NCBI GenBank assembly: GCA_001695595.3
Contig: MBPM02000034.1
Span: forward strand, 124,001 to 188,000
Length of the DNA: 64,000 nt
Reading direction: 5' to 3'
DNA from: Plasmopara viticola
Taxonomy: Eukaryota > Oomycota > Peronosporomycetes > Peronosporales > Peronosporaceae
Shown here: piece by piece, positions 1-12,095 of the stretch
How positions within the stretch are numbered: position 1 is the first letter of the stretch
Layout of the letters: the number at the start of each line of letters is the position of its first letter
Notes under the pieces: generated by a model
Seen by the model: the letters and a program-made list of their open reading frames with translations, nothing else
Told to the model about the DNA's origin: nothing
The model's database searches: none
Translations under genes and position numbers: made by a program

Positions 1-850
1 ATGCGTTGACAAACACATTGAAACCGCCAGGCTTTTTTTCTGCACGAAATTTACATTCAACGAATAAAGACAACCATGTTGCCCCTATTCTTTAGAGCAA
101 AGGAGCATATTTACTGCCGTTCTTGAGGATGGATGGTCCGAAAAGATCGCAAAGGACTTACAGGGTGTACTCGAAAAATTACTTGTGTTGACTTTACAAA
201 CCGTAACGCCGTGATACGAACGCGTCGATTTTATTGACAGTCTTGATCTATCTGGACTAGACTTACTCATGTCATTCCTAATCGAGTCGATTTACCGCAC
301 AACCGATGACATCGCTTAAAGTGTCGCAAACGACGATCCACGGCTTTGTCTTGTTCGACAAAGAAAGAGCTATAGCTTGTTGGACGAACTCCTTGATGAT
401 ATTAAAAGTATCTAGTGTTGACTCGTTTGGGACTTATTTTTTTGTTTATTTCGATCGGACAAAGACTCGCGTAGTCAGCACTGTACTGATGCGTTTAATT
501 GGCCAGATGTAACACGCTCTTGGAACGTGACGTAGGCCAAGTGAAGACGGCTTCCACTTTCTTGACATTTGTACGAACCACAAGGCTGTTTAAAAGCCGT
601 TGGCTTTATTTTCTTCTGCCATATGTACGCACTAATCTATTTCAGTATAATATTTATTGATCCACATGACCTTAGACACGATTTCACGACCCTTTTAAGA
701 GCCTACCACTAGGTCTACTCACAACAGTGAGACTATATTCGAGTGCGCCAAGTCACCGACCATAAAATGCGGAGCTTGACACGGCCACGCGTCACCAAAG
801 TTAATGCAAAAGACAAAGCATTCTCTGCTATGCTGATCCGAGGAACTAGC
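1..850. other. Gene-free stretch, nothing recognised
   Basis: All reading frames here are short and interrupted. I see no conserved protein motif, tRNA-like structure or obvious repeat boundary. The sequence has the AT-rich, decayed character of the rest of the first 9.6 kb. Confidence 0.5.
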
Positions 851-3800
851 ATTTAACAATCATACGCCTTGATTTAACTAATAAAATTTTGTTGTAGTAG
901 ATAATAACGTCTTGGTTCTCTCGCAGAAATTGGATGACGATTGACGAACGGGCCAATTGCTCTTTGAAGGTATTAATCCTTCATGTGGCCCTTGCTTAGC
1001 TAATTTATCGGTACCTTGCAAAGCAGAATTGGTAGATGTGCCGCTTTTAACTTTCGAGGTAGTGAAGTGTGTCAGAGATAAAGACGAAAATCTTGTAGCG
1101 ATTGCAGCAATTATCACTTCGTGTAAGACACGTTGATCGCCTCAAAAGAAAATCTCATAAAAGATAAAGTCGATCACTTCGAGAAAATCAGTCTACGAGA
1201 CCTTTTACATTTCAGTTGGCGGTTGAATGTGTAAGGAAGTAAAACTTATACGTTTCGATGGATTGGCCCGCGACAAATGCGTGTAGAACACCGAAGAATC
1301 AAAAGGGAATTTTACACTAATCCCATCTAAAAATTGTTGAGACAGTAAAATATTCATCACTAGATCCAGGCAAGCAAAGACGGTCAAAGACGCCTTATGC
1401 ATACAAACCAACAAGTTTTCTATGAATCTGTCTGAAACAGACATGTCTTTTGTTTGCTTGATGAGCAAAGACGATCACCTATTCGCAAAAGTATCAATGA
1501 CTCTCAAACTACTTAAAGAACAAATCGCGACACGTTGATTCAATTATTCTAAAAAACTGACTCTTGGGCATTGCGTGCTGGTGGATTAGAAAGACTTTTA
1601 TTCAAAGGATATGGAGACGTAGATCTGACAATCAATAAAGCGAACAATGTGATCCATGCAATCTCTTCTCGATAGCCTAAATGAATATTGGAGCTCCATC
1701 TAAGGCTTTGCGATATACGGATCGTTCGAATAAAAATACGCAATACAGAAGGTTGCGGAATGTCGAAACCAGGCGGTTGCATACCAGACCAGGCTGAGTC
1801 AGGTATGCCAGATGAGAGTGACGCATCGACTTAAGTTCCCATTTCATTCAGACAAGAATTTGATCTCCAAAATTATAATTTGAAATATCTACATTTACCT
1901 ATAGCTTATGTTAGATACTAAGTAGTCTCTGCTGCGATGGTATAAGGTTTCTTAGGTCTTGGCACTTCACCCTAGCTTCGCCGATTTGTTCGTCTGGCTT
2001 GCAAAGCAAAATTGGCAAATGGATCGCTTTTAACGCATGAAGTCGTGTACTTAATTTCTGGAGTGATTGCAGCAATTATCACTTTGCAATAGAGCCTGGC
2101 TTGGCGTCGATAAAGGCCACAAATAGCTTTGATATATTACGTAAGGAGTAAACAGCGATCAAATTGACGCCAAATGCGTTTCGTGTACTTGTATACACTA
2201 GACATCAACTCAAACCAAAAATGGCTGAGATGATGTACCACGGTCACTCCTCAAAGATCAATTTGTACATCGCAAATTGATTGTATACTCGATTTTTATC
2301 GATAATTGCGTAGACAACTAATTCACCAATACTGACAAGAGGTATTTCACTGTGGCATAGAGTTTAAGAGGCATAAGTCTAATTGACCTATGCTGTACAA
2401 ACAATTGGTCGGGGAACTTCATTTTAGCTTAAAATATGATTGCGCAGTTAAAGGTAAGAATAAACTGACGTTTTTTGGGAACAGGGTGAGGAGGCTGTAA
2501 AATTGGCTTCAATACTTACCTTACCCTTCAGGCAACACAAGAGGATCACCTTAGACACTGTCGGCGGACAATCTAAAACTCGTTCAAAGTATATAAAACC
2601 AGAAATCCGACTACCATTTCTAACGAACACCGTGATTGACGCAATCTTTTTTGACAATCTAGATAACCGTTCATCCACCTCTATATCAGGCTTAAGATGA
2701 AATGTGTTTCTGGAGACGCAAGAAGCTGAAATTCTTAGGAAACACGGGAAGAGACCGTAAGAATGTCACTTTATTGCAAGCATAAGCATGTAGGACACAG
2801 GATGAGGTACATGTCGGTAGAAATTATTTAAAGGATATGGGGACGCAGATCCACCTGTCATTTTAGCGCAAAATATGATCAACGCAACGTTTTCGTGAAA
2901 AATTGATCCAAATTCTTTCGACAGACGTGTCGTTTAACAGGAAATTACGCGATATAAATCTCTACTTGATGTACAAAACACATCGCATTTCATTCAGATA
3001 CGCCGGATGAGATTGACACCTAGACCAGCTTTTACATGTCATTTCGCACGCTAAAAGACAAGATCGCAACCACCCCAACTTCGATTTAGATCAACATGGT
3101 GTTACCATAATTAATGTAAGAGATCGAGTTACTTCTGCTGCGATGCTACAAGATTAAAAGTGTACATTCATGAAAGTACCACTCACCAATCACAAACTAA
3201 GATCAAATGAGATAAATTGCGCTGCGGAGTAAAAAAATGACTCGTCATTCCATTCTAGCTAGTCTAATTCGATCTACTGTCTTACGAAGTAAAATGATTA
3301 AATGTACAGCTGTTTGAGGTCGTGAAGTAGACACGAAACAGCGGCGAAGATCGCCACAAGTATCTCTATGTAGGAGAAGTGTTTTGTCGGCCACCAACAG
3401 GAAAAAACGATCAAGCATATTGTTGATTTTTCTTACGGCTGAGTATGTAAGGAGCTAAAAAGGATGACTTCTGGTATATTGGCAAGCGCAATGTGGTGTT
3501 TACCTAAGCGGAAAGAGATGAAAAACAAATTACAGTATTTACCCAAACCGAAAATGCTTAAGGCAACGTACAACGGCCTTTTTGTGAATGTACCTGCTGA
3601 ATAATACGTACGAAGTGTGTTTGATTGCCGTAGTTACATCGCTCTGCTTTTCAGGCGTGTGTGCGACAAGATCGAGTGCATAGAGCATAAAATAAACCAA
3701 TTTGTGTTGTAAGAAATTCGATGGACGTAGATCCGAGCTCAAGACGAAAATAGGTTTTTTTACATAAATTAGGTGCAGCATTAGTCAGGAATCTTATAGA
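850..3800. repeat. Decayed duplicated sequence
   Basis: Short blocks recur in the same order and orientation. A block ending in GCAGCAATTATCAC occurs near 1099 and again near 2067, each preceded by a similar AAAGCA-AATTGG stretch (about 1020 and 2005). A block around AAAGGATATGG-GACG-AGATC occurs near 1597 and 2830. Spacing differs between copies (about 500 and 760 bp), so insertions or deletions followed the duplication. A minus-strand frame at 1205-1468 vaguely resembles a retrotransposon Gag region, but too weakly to classify. No gene is supported. Confidence 0.4.
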
Positions 3801-3899
3801 TAACGCTGAATGAGGGGAATCCAGGCGGCACGTGCATAGTATTAAGTCAGCGGACGGGTTAAATGATCTTTCAAAGAAGCTGCAACGTAATTCCGCTCG

Positions 3900-6430
3900 T
3901 CGTAGTAGTAGACAATGCACTTCAATTCGACTTCAATTGTCCAAGTGTGCTAAGTTGCACGTGATCACGAGCGTGTGCGTCACTGTCAGCTGGCGTACCT
4001 GGTTAAGCCCGATTTGTTAGCAACCTTAGTCCGCAAAGTTTACAAACAGATGACGTCAGGCTTTCGCGAAAGGCTAGTGTATATCGCTTTGCTTGTCAAA
4101 ACAAAAGAAGGATCTGCGTCTCCAGGTTCTTTTAATCAGCATCCGACCCGTCCGCCAATACACGATACCCTAGGTCATTTACACGTGCGGCCTAGATATT
4201 AAGCTCAGCAGGCGACGTCATCTATGCAACCTCTACACTATGCTGCCCAAAAGTGATATCTGATGAGTCTTAAAGCATCGATTTATCGTATGCGTTAATT
4301 TAGCTTCCCTGCCTAGGATTTTCTTGCAGCGTTGGTCGGGTTATTCATGCTAATTCTTGAACTCGCTACGCAGATGCTTGATTGCGAGGCTTAAATACTA
4401 ACAACAATTAATAAACCCTTGTATAAATTTGCTATTAGTCTGGATTCTAAGAACAGATTGCTTCAACTAAATTTTGGACCTTTGTAAATTTCAAATTACA
4501 CTTCTACAATTTTCACTCAGGTAACATATAATATAGGAAAACCACACACGTTTCCCGCGGCATATCCCATCGAAACTCATCACTGTTAGCACTTCACGTA
4601 ATTAGACCGAAACTAAATTAACGGGCAACTTCTACTTTTTGGGCGATAAAGCCAGGAAAGCTAGTTTGTGGAGCATTACTTGTTGCAACTGTCGCCAACC
4701 ATCTCTGGCATACTTTGCGATCTCAAAAGATAAAAATAATAAACCATCGAATAATTTTGTTTTTGCAAAGTAGCCGAGCAATTTGGTCATGCTAGGGTCA
4801 AATGCTAAATGACACCCTTTAAGATCGAGTCACCGGCATCGTGAATAATATATTATTCACTCATCTTCCAAAAATGAATTAAAACTTTTTATATACCAAA
4901 CGACGCATCGAATTGAAAAAGAATACGGCTAAATGTTTCACTAACCATTTTTACGGCCTCTTCACCATGAACTTTGAATCTTTACCTGATCACGTCTCTA
5001 GCACTACCTTTTATTCTACTACTGATCTCTAGCTCCCACCCATTTTTTTACAGAATTGATCAAATTAACTATGCCTCTTGCACCTTTTCTCACCGCGCAT
5101 TTTGTGCTAAGGAACTACAGACGACAAAGCCCTTCTTGTACAGCCGTTCTCGATAACAATTTACAGCACGCGTTTGACGTGGTCGAAATTTATCTCTTTT
5201 GACTCTTCGCAAATTAATTTGTAAATAAAAACTCAACGAATTGCCTGTAAAATTATTTTTTCGAGCAGAATTTCAACAAGGTAGAGTCTTTCGCGAAGTA
5301 AAAAGCTGTAGTTGTACCTCAAAGGATGATAATGATCCACCAATTTTTGATTTGCAAGCGAGTCAATCAGATTGATCAAGCTAAGGCCAAATGCCGAGTC
5401 ATTACCCTAACTAGATCGAGAAATAGGTATATCAAACAAAACATCCACTTTTTGCTAAAAAACCAAGGTTTTTCATGTAATCTAATTTTTTAGTTTGAGC
5501 ATATAATTTGCAAAATCTACTAACAAAAACGGAGATCGTACTATGTATCAGCGCAAAAGAGACCAAGAAACATTGTACATCAACTTTTGCAACACGTAGT
5601 TAATTCAAATGGACGTAAAAATGGTCGCAATTTTGTCTTCCATCGTCCGAATTGAAGCTTAAAAACACGCCTGTTTGTCGCTCGCATCTAGCCATCATGT
5701 CTCAGTATGATCTAGCAAGCAAATATTTGTTTAGATGATCCTGCAGAATTCGATCTCGCGTAGTTTTCGCTGACAATAATTTAAAAACCATCGATTAGAT
5801 TTAATTATGAAAACTGTACTCAATTGCACCACGGAATACACCTGGGATGTCCTTTTGTGCCGCCTGCAAAATTCCAAGGTCATTTTCACGTCCCCACCAC
5901 CTTTTTTCACTAAGAATCCCACAAGTACAAGATAGCGACCTTTCCTGCTTTGACCCAGATGTGTGACCCGTCGTCGTAGCTTGTGCAATTAGTTATGTGG
6001 TCTCGGCTGATTTATTACAAGGTCGGGATGGTCCATACTTTAGCACAACACATAAACTATTGATGCAGAAGACGACGGTTTGCAGTAAACATCTATTTTG
6101 TCGACCAATATGGACAAGAAGCGCTTAATTGCCAGTTATTACTTTTGCGAAGCGAACAGGCAGATGTCGAGTGCACGAAATCTAAGCTCACGCATCTGTA
6201 GAAGAATCACTTGATAGGGCAGACGTGTTAAAGCTAAGAATCAAATGGAGCTTTTACGGACATGATCTGATTATCTTTTTGGACAAAACAGTAGGGGACA
6301 TGAGAAACAAAAAGTCAAATGTTTAGGCGATAAAAGAAAAAGAACTATGGCGTTGCATTTCAGCAGATGGAATGAAAGGTCGACCAAAAAATTGAAGACG
6401 TAATTGAAAACAGTCCCCAACCGAAACTGG
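3900..6430. repeat. Diverged partial copies of the 1.1-kb repeat, no gene
   Basis: Around 3985-4180 the order GGCGTACCTGG, then a TTTGCTTGTCAAAACAAAAG-like block, then GACCCGTCCGCCAA matches the second half of the 1.1-kb repeat units downstream (compare 8300-8560 and 9190-9430). A CAGCGTTGGTCG block at 4328 matches the start of the unit at 6436. The 4790-4960 segment loosely matches the middle of the unit. The copies are heavily decayed and carry no conserved open frame. Confidence 0.4.
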
Positions 6431-9400
6431 TTCTGCAGCGTTGGTCGACTTAGCGTATGCTTCTTACACTCAATCTTGCTGCGCACATACATTATCTCTT
6501 GATCGAAGGATCTACAGACAATCAAAACGCTTGTCCATATGAGTCAGCAAACTTACTTTTTCAGGAACAGACGCGAAGCATTGTCTCAACCATTTTCGAT
6601 CGGGGTCAACGTGTACATTCCGTCTTCGTAATCTTCTTCCACTCTGGAAATTTAATATTTATACACTGGACGCGTTTGACGAGAGCTTGACCATCAAAGC
6701 TCAAATAATTTTTTTCTTCGCATATTCAGCCGCATATAACTAACGCCTACACTTTTCTGGCAGAACCAATTTCTCGGGGCGATTGACATTAAAAACAAAT
6801 CTTCTACAGAGTGAGGCTTGCTGTGATTTTTGGTTTTGTTTTGTCCTCACCTCCTGTAAAACTATGATGACAGCAATCTAGCAACTAATCTAGCTGAAGA
6901 AAATAAATATCAAACCGGTCAAGCTAAGAGCTCAACATCTTAGTAGATCGGGTAACCGACATCGAAAAACATAAATCTAATTTTCCAAACGAGCCAAGAC
7001 CTTTTTCTCTACCACACTGTAACTTATGCATTCGATTTAAGCGTGGGAATGGTGAAATTTACCGATCACCCAGACGGTTGTATAAATCCCGCGTCACGTA
7101 ATCGATCTGAACGAAATCCGAGCGGTCGCAAAATTATGCCTCGCGATACGCGAGCACGGGTCTATGTGTCACTTCTGTTTGGTGTAACTGGTTTATTCTG
7201 TCATAGATACAACCTGCTGCTTCGGACAATCTGTAGATTTATTTAGAAGAAGTTGGAAAAAAGGATATGTACATTCCATAGCATATGATATCTTTGCAAA
7301 AGCTGATAATCCTGTCACGAAAGGATTACAATAATCGCACTTCTTATGAAGCAGGACGGGCAGATCATCATATAGGATGGGCTTTCTCCCGCCTTCAGAT
7401 ACTCAGTATGTATAGGTTTCGCCCATATGCGAACACAGCGCTTAATGAAATTTTAGGCCTCATAACCGTGTTGCCAAGAAGTCGATGGGCCAGAATCCTC
7501 AGAACCATCGTTTTGTCTTGAAATGAATATTGCCCTCCCTTCCGAGGTTTGTTATACAGCATTGGTCGAACTAGCGTTTACCTCTTGAACTCGATCTTGC
7601 TGCGCACATACATGATCTCCTGATCGAAGCAGCTACAGACAATCAAACTCTCCTCGTCCATATAAGTCAGCAAACTTATTCCCAGGAACAGACGCGGAAC
7701 ATTGTCTCAACCATATTCTATAGGAATTAACGTGTACATTCCGTTTTCGTAATCTTCTTCCACTCAGGAAATTTAAATATTTATTCACTACGCGCGTCTG
7801 ACGAGAGACTGACCATCAAAGCTCAACGTTAATGTTTCTTCGCATATTCAACCGCATAAACGACAACACTTACCTGGCAGAATCTTTTGTTGGGGCGATT
7901 GGCAGTAAAAACAACTCTCCTACAGAGTGACGCTTGCTGTGATTTTTGGTGTTGTTTTGTCCTCACCTCCTGTAAGACTAAGATGACAGCAATCTAGCAA
8001 CTAATATGGCTAAAGAAATCAAAGTATCGGATAGGTCAAGCTAAGAGGTCAACATCTTAGCAGATCGGAAAACCGACTTCGAGAAACATAAACCCAATTT
8101 TGCAAACGAGCTTTGACCTTTTTCTCTACCACACCGAAACGTATGCATTTGAGTCGAGCGTGCGGTTGATGAAATCTATATATCACCCAAACGGTTTCAT
8201 ATATCCCGCGCCACGTAATCGATCTGAATGCAATCCGAGCGGTCGCAAAATTATGCCTTACGATACGTGAGCACGGGTCTATGTCTCACTTTTGTTTGGC
8301 GTACCTGGCTCACTCTGTTGTGAAACACAACCTGCTGCTTTGGACGATCTGTAGGTTTTTATCTAAAAAGTGTAGAGAAACGATAAGTTCATTTCATAGC
8401 ATATGATAGCTTTGGAAAAGGTGTTTATCCGTCGCGAAAGTATTACAATGATCGCGTCGTTTGCAAAACAAAAAAGGCGGATCTTTGGCTCTGGGTGTCA
8501 TGGATGGGTTTTTAAGCCGCCTCGTCAACACTTAGGGTCTATATGTTTCGACCATACGCCAACATAGCGCCTAATTCCATATTGTAGGCCTATTGCCAAG
8601 AAGTCGACGTGATTAGGTCCCCAGAACCATCGTTTTGTCTTGAAATTGATTCTAGCCCTTCCTTCCGGGGTTTGTGATACAGCATTGGTCGAACTAGCCT
8701 TTACCTCTAAAGCTCGGTCTTGCTGCGCACGAACTTGGTACAGACGATCACACATTCCTCGTCCATATAAGTAAACAAAATAAGCTTTCGGAGCAGACGT
8801 GATACATTGTCTCAAATATTTATGATCTGGGTACGCCGGTGATTGAACGAAATATCTTTGATTTCAATTTCTTGGAGGCGTACAAGAAAGAGAGCACAAA
8901 TCATTGAAATACCAACGCGGCCCAAAATGGCCGAGCTGTTATTGTTCACCCTCACCTCATGTTAGTTTTCAAGAGAATATGCAAACATACATGCAAGAAC
9001 ACGTTAGTAAATAAGGGCCATTGCGCTGCGAAGAACGGGAACATATGTCTTCTGTATAATTTAAGCATATGTTGCTACATCTACTAAAACATGATCGTGT
9101 ACGTAGCCAATAGTTTATATTGAGAGCTGGGTATTCGTGTAAGTAGGAGCAACAAACATATACCTGGGTCTATGTATCGCTTTCGTTCGGCGTACCTGTT
9201 GCTTAACTTAAATTAACTTTTTGGACAATATGTAGAGATTTGGCGCAAAATATATGTCAAGAAACGACAAGTTCATCCCAAAGCATTTGCTAACTTTGCA
9301 AAATTACATTAAGCTGTCACATAAAGAACATAATGATCGCATTGTTTGCAAAACAGGAAAGGGCAGATCTTTGGCTCTAGACATTTCGGATGAACTTTTA

Positions 9401-9560
9401 ACCCGTCCGCCAACACTCAGTATCTATTTGTGCCGACTATAGGCTAACCATAGCATTTAATACCATTTTAAGGCTTTAAGCCATGGTGTCCAAGAAGCCA
9501 ACGTGTTCACGTCCCCAGACCACCTTTTCGTTTTGAGATTGAACAAAGCTCCTCTTTTAA
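6430..9560 (+). repeat. Tandem array of a ~1.1-kb repeat unit
   Basis: Unit 1 starts near 6430 (GCAGCGTTGGTCG), unit 2 near 7553 and a partial unit 3 near 8675, giving a period of about 1,120 bp. Units 1 and 2 are collinear along nearly their whole length, with shared landmarks such as TGCTGTGATTTTTGG (6818 and 7936), CCGAGCGGTCGCAAAATTAT (about 7118 and 8237) and ACCATCGTTTTGTCTTGAAA (7503 and 8625). By eye they look about 85% identical. Unit 3 is interrupted by unrelated sequence (about 8830-9160) and then resumes with the second half of the unit (9165-9560). No frame is conserved between copies, so this looks like non-coding satellite or old segmental tandem duplication. Confidence 0.75.
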
Positions 9561-11640
9561 GATCGTCTCGTCATTGCCCTTGGTCTGCCTGAGGTCAATG
9601 GCAGCAGGGGTGCGTATGCCACCTGAGCAAGTTGGCGCTTTAGAAACCTTTTTCTAGCGATTAAAACTGAGAGACCATCAACAAGCAGATGTTAAGATAA
9701 TACGCGTCGACCGTGTGCTAGAACACGCACATGCCCTTAAGATACACATTTGTAGTCCCCTGTCAATAATTGAGGTTGCACTGAGCAACACGATTCACGT
9801 ATCTGCAGGATTTTGACCTTTTGATCCAAGGGTCGGATGCACCTTACAGCTTTTTTAAATCTCTAAAGAACGGATATATGTAGAAAAGATGCTCGATCAA
9901 CCCTTCTCTCTTAGGTCTTTTTTGTGAGAATATTAAACTTTCGGAAACATTTTTCTGCCGTGGTGAAAAGTCGACTAAAAATAATCGACAGGGAAACGGT
10001 GAGACTGTGGCTGTTTTATTACTAAAAAATCTTTTTGGCAAGCACAGGAGCGTGTGTCTTTTAAAGGTTATAACGCACTGCTAGAGAGTTAAGTTTCCGT
10101 AAGACAAATAAAGTCAGCATTTTGTACTCTAGGCACACGTATGTATAGAACTATGTTTAACGTGTTTGCCTTTTAGGTCTTAACGCCCTCAAAATGTCCC
10201 CTGATACTAATATGGGCTCTCCAATCACATCGTGGTGCGGGGGGTATTAAAGAGTATTTTGATCCCGGGGGTGTAAGTCATCATCGTCTTAAAGCCTCTT
10301 ACAGCGCCAAATTAAATATTGGATTGCTAGAACAGGCGCAGATTTTGTAACATTACGTCGATAGAATGTTTCCATTTAAAAAGGCTCTTTTCATTGAGAA
10401 CGTGGAGTGGTAATCGTGGAGACCACGCGGCGCGAAGCACTTTGAATTTCTGCTTGGTGTCCTAGTCTGCGCCGGTCGCGCGATAACCAGAAGGTTCCCC
10501 CTCTGTCTTGTCGATTCGTTTTTTTAAAGAGGGGAGCACTTACTTCTTGTCCACACCGTTAGTAATTTATCAACAACTTAAAAATTAAATATAATTTTTC
10601 TTCTTGTCACCAGTAGTGGTGGATTCGTTCATCTCCCATGTTGGGTTATTGGTCCAGAGAGACATGAGCCTGTTCGGCGTTCTTGGTACGGCCTTTAACC
10701 TAATCAATAGAGTTAATGTCGAATCTGGACACTTTGTGGGTTGTACATCGGGCGATGAGATCGCTTTCATACCATTGTTTTAACTTTAGGCTTCTTCCCA
10801 TCATTAGATTGTGAAAATAAGGTGAGCGTTTGCTAGAGTACCCACAACGGTCCTGCCATATCCATCGCCGTAATTCGACAAGGTGCCGGGCGAAGTGGTC
10901 GAAAGGCGCACGTTCCCCGTTCAGTAAAGTTTGAGGTCATTTTTAGGCCCTTCTTACGGCTCTCGGGTATCTCAATTTTAAAAACCAGCCGCCTCCGAAT
11001 CAGGGGCAGTATCATGACAAATGCAGCCCTTTATGGGCGCGGCCTTATGGAAAAAGATCGATTCTGGTATTGATGCACCTTTGGATTTCAAAGCAATGTT
11101 TTCACCATTGGCATGGTCATGGCAAATGATTTAATCTATAAGCAGCCATCCTTGCTGGCTCTTAGGTCATTATTATGACCAAGCTGACTTTCGTATTGAG
11201 TCAAAGAGTACTGATACAAAACTTATCCCATGTTCATTGGGTGTAGGCCAAGTCTTATCGGGTGGCCAATACGTAAAGCTGAAGTTTTGTGGTATAATCT
11301 GAATTCTCGTGAGTCTGAGAAGACTGTTGAACGACACGCACCCTACCAGCGTATATAAGTTTGCATACTCAGATATCTTGGTGAATTTCAAAATTGATAT
11401 AGTCTGTGACTCAATCACGTAGGTGCGCATTGTAAAAGTAATGAGCTATAAATTAGCTTTAAGCTGTAATCTATTGCACACTTAAGATGGCGGATAGTAA
11501 ATGGTCATTCTTCCTGCGCGCTGCGCGCCACTCTACCAAACCCGCAATTTCTCACATATTGTAATTTTTCGGCTTTCTACCTTCTCCTATACACGCAATA
11601 TACCATGTACAAGTGCTTCGTACCCTTGCACAAGACCGAA
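9560..11640. other. Gene-free stretch, nothing firmly recognised
   Basis: GC-richer patches at 10380-10540 and 10830-11030 suggest former transposon or gene sequence, but frames are broken and no family motif could be identified. No LTR ends or terminal repeats were seen. Confidence 0.4.
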
Positions 11641-11646
11641 AGAAAT

Positions 11647-11786
11647 GGAAGACCCTCAGGACCTCGGTGCTGGCTGCACTGCCCGCCGAACGAGACCCGA
11701 TGTATGCGGACACCACTTTATGCCGTGGACTAGCCGGACTGAGCCTAGGACGTGCATAATTTGGCAACGCGATAACGTAATACATT
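11647..11786 (+). repeat. Short dispersed repeat, copy 1
   Basis: This ~140-bp GC-rich segment matches the reverse complement of 49345-49483 with about five substitutions. Both copies start at GGAAGACCCTCA and end in a short simple repeat (TACATTACAT here, TACAATACAA in the other). The sharp start and simple-sequence tail would fit a SINE-like element or an LTR fragment, but no convincing RNA polymerase III box was found. It lies about 40 bp from the end of the copia element. Confidence 0.6.
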
Positions 11787-11824
11787 ACATTACGTGTTTT
11801 TATCCTAACTACCTACTTCTAATC

Positions 11825-11829
11825 AAACC
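11825..11829. repeat. Target-site duplication, left (AAACC)
   Basis: The five bases AAACC immediately precede the left LTR and are repeated immediately after the right LTR (16442-16446), as expected for copia integration. Confidence 0.85.
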
Positions 11830-12088
11830 TGTTGAATGAGCTGAATGAGACGAAGGGAAGAAGCGAAGAGTTTGCGCGGAGGAGGACCGGAGCGAAGACA
11901 CTTAAGCAGGAGAAGGAATATTTGGAAGTGACTGATTTATTGGGGCTTACACTTCTATTTCTCGTAACCACTCATTCTACATAACGTAATTACCTTAAAC
12001 CGTAAAAAGTAAAAACTATGTTGAACCGCGGTTCGGATTGAACCGGGTTTGGGTTGTGTACATTACCTGAAACCCATAACCCTCAATA
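11830..12088 (-). repeat. 3' LTR of the copia element
   Basis: This 259-bp copy matches 16183-16441 with about nine differences. On the plus strand it starts TGTTGAATG and ends CCCTCAATA, so in element orientation the LTR runs TATTGAGGG to CATTCAACA. It contains a perfect 12-bp palindrome, GAACCGCGGTTC. Confidence 0.9.
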
Positions 12089-12095
12089 CGCTCCC

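Noticed and set aside
7043..7521. Plus-strand frames of 67-78 codons inside the 1.1-kb repeat
   Set aside because: The frames are not conserved in the other repeat copies, so they are unlikely to be genes.
10585..11430. Possible transposon coding sequence on the minus strand
   Set aside because: Several GC-rich frames, but none matched a transposase, Gag or Pol signature that I could name.
12016..12048. GGTTCGGATTGAACC-like sequence that could be a tRNA B box
   Set aside because: It is part of the LTR palindrome and occurs in both LTRs; no acceptor or D arm can be folded around it.
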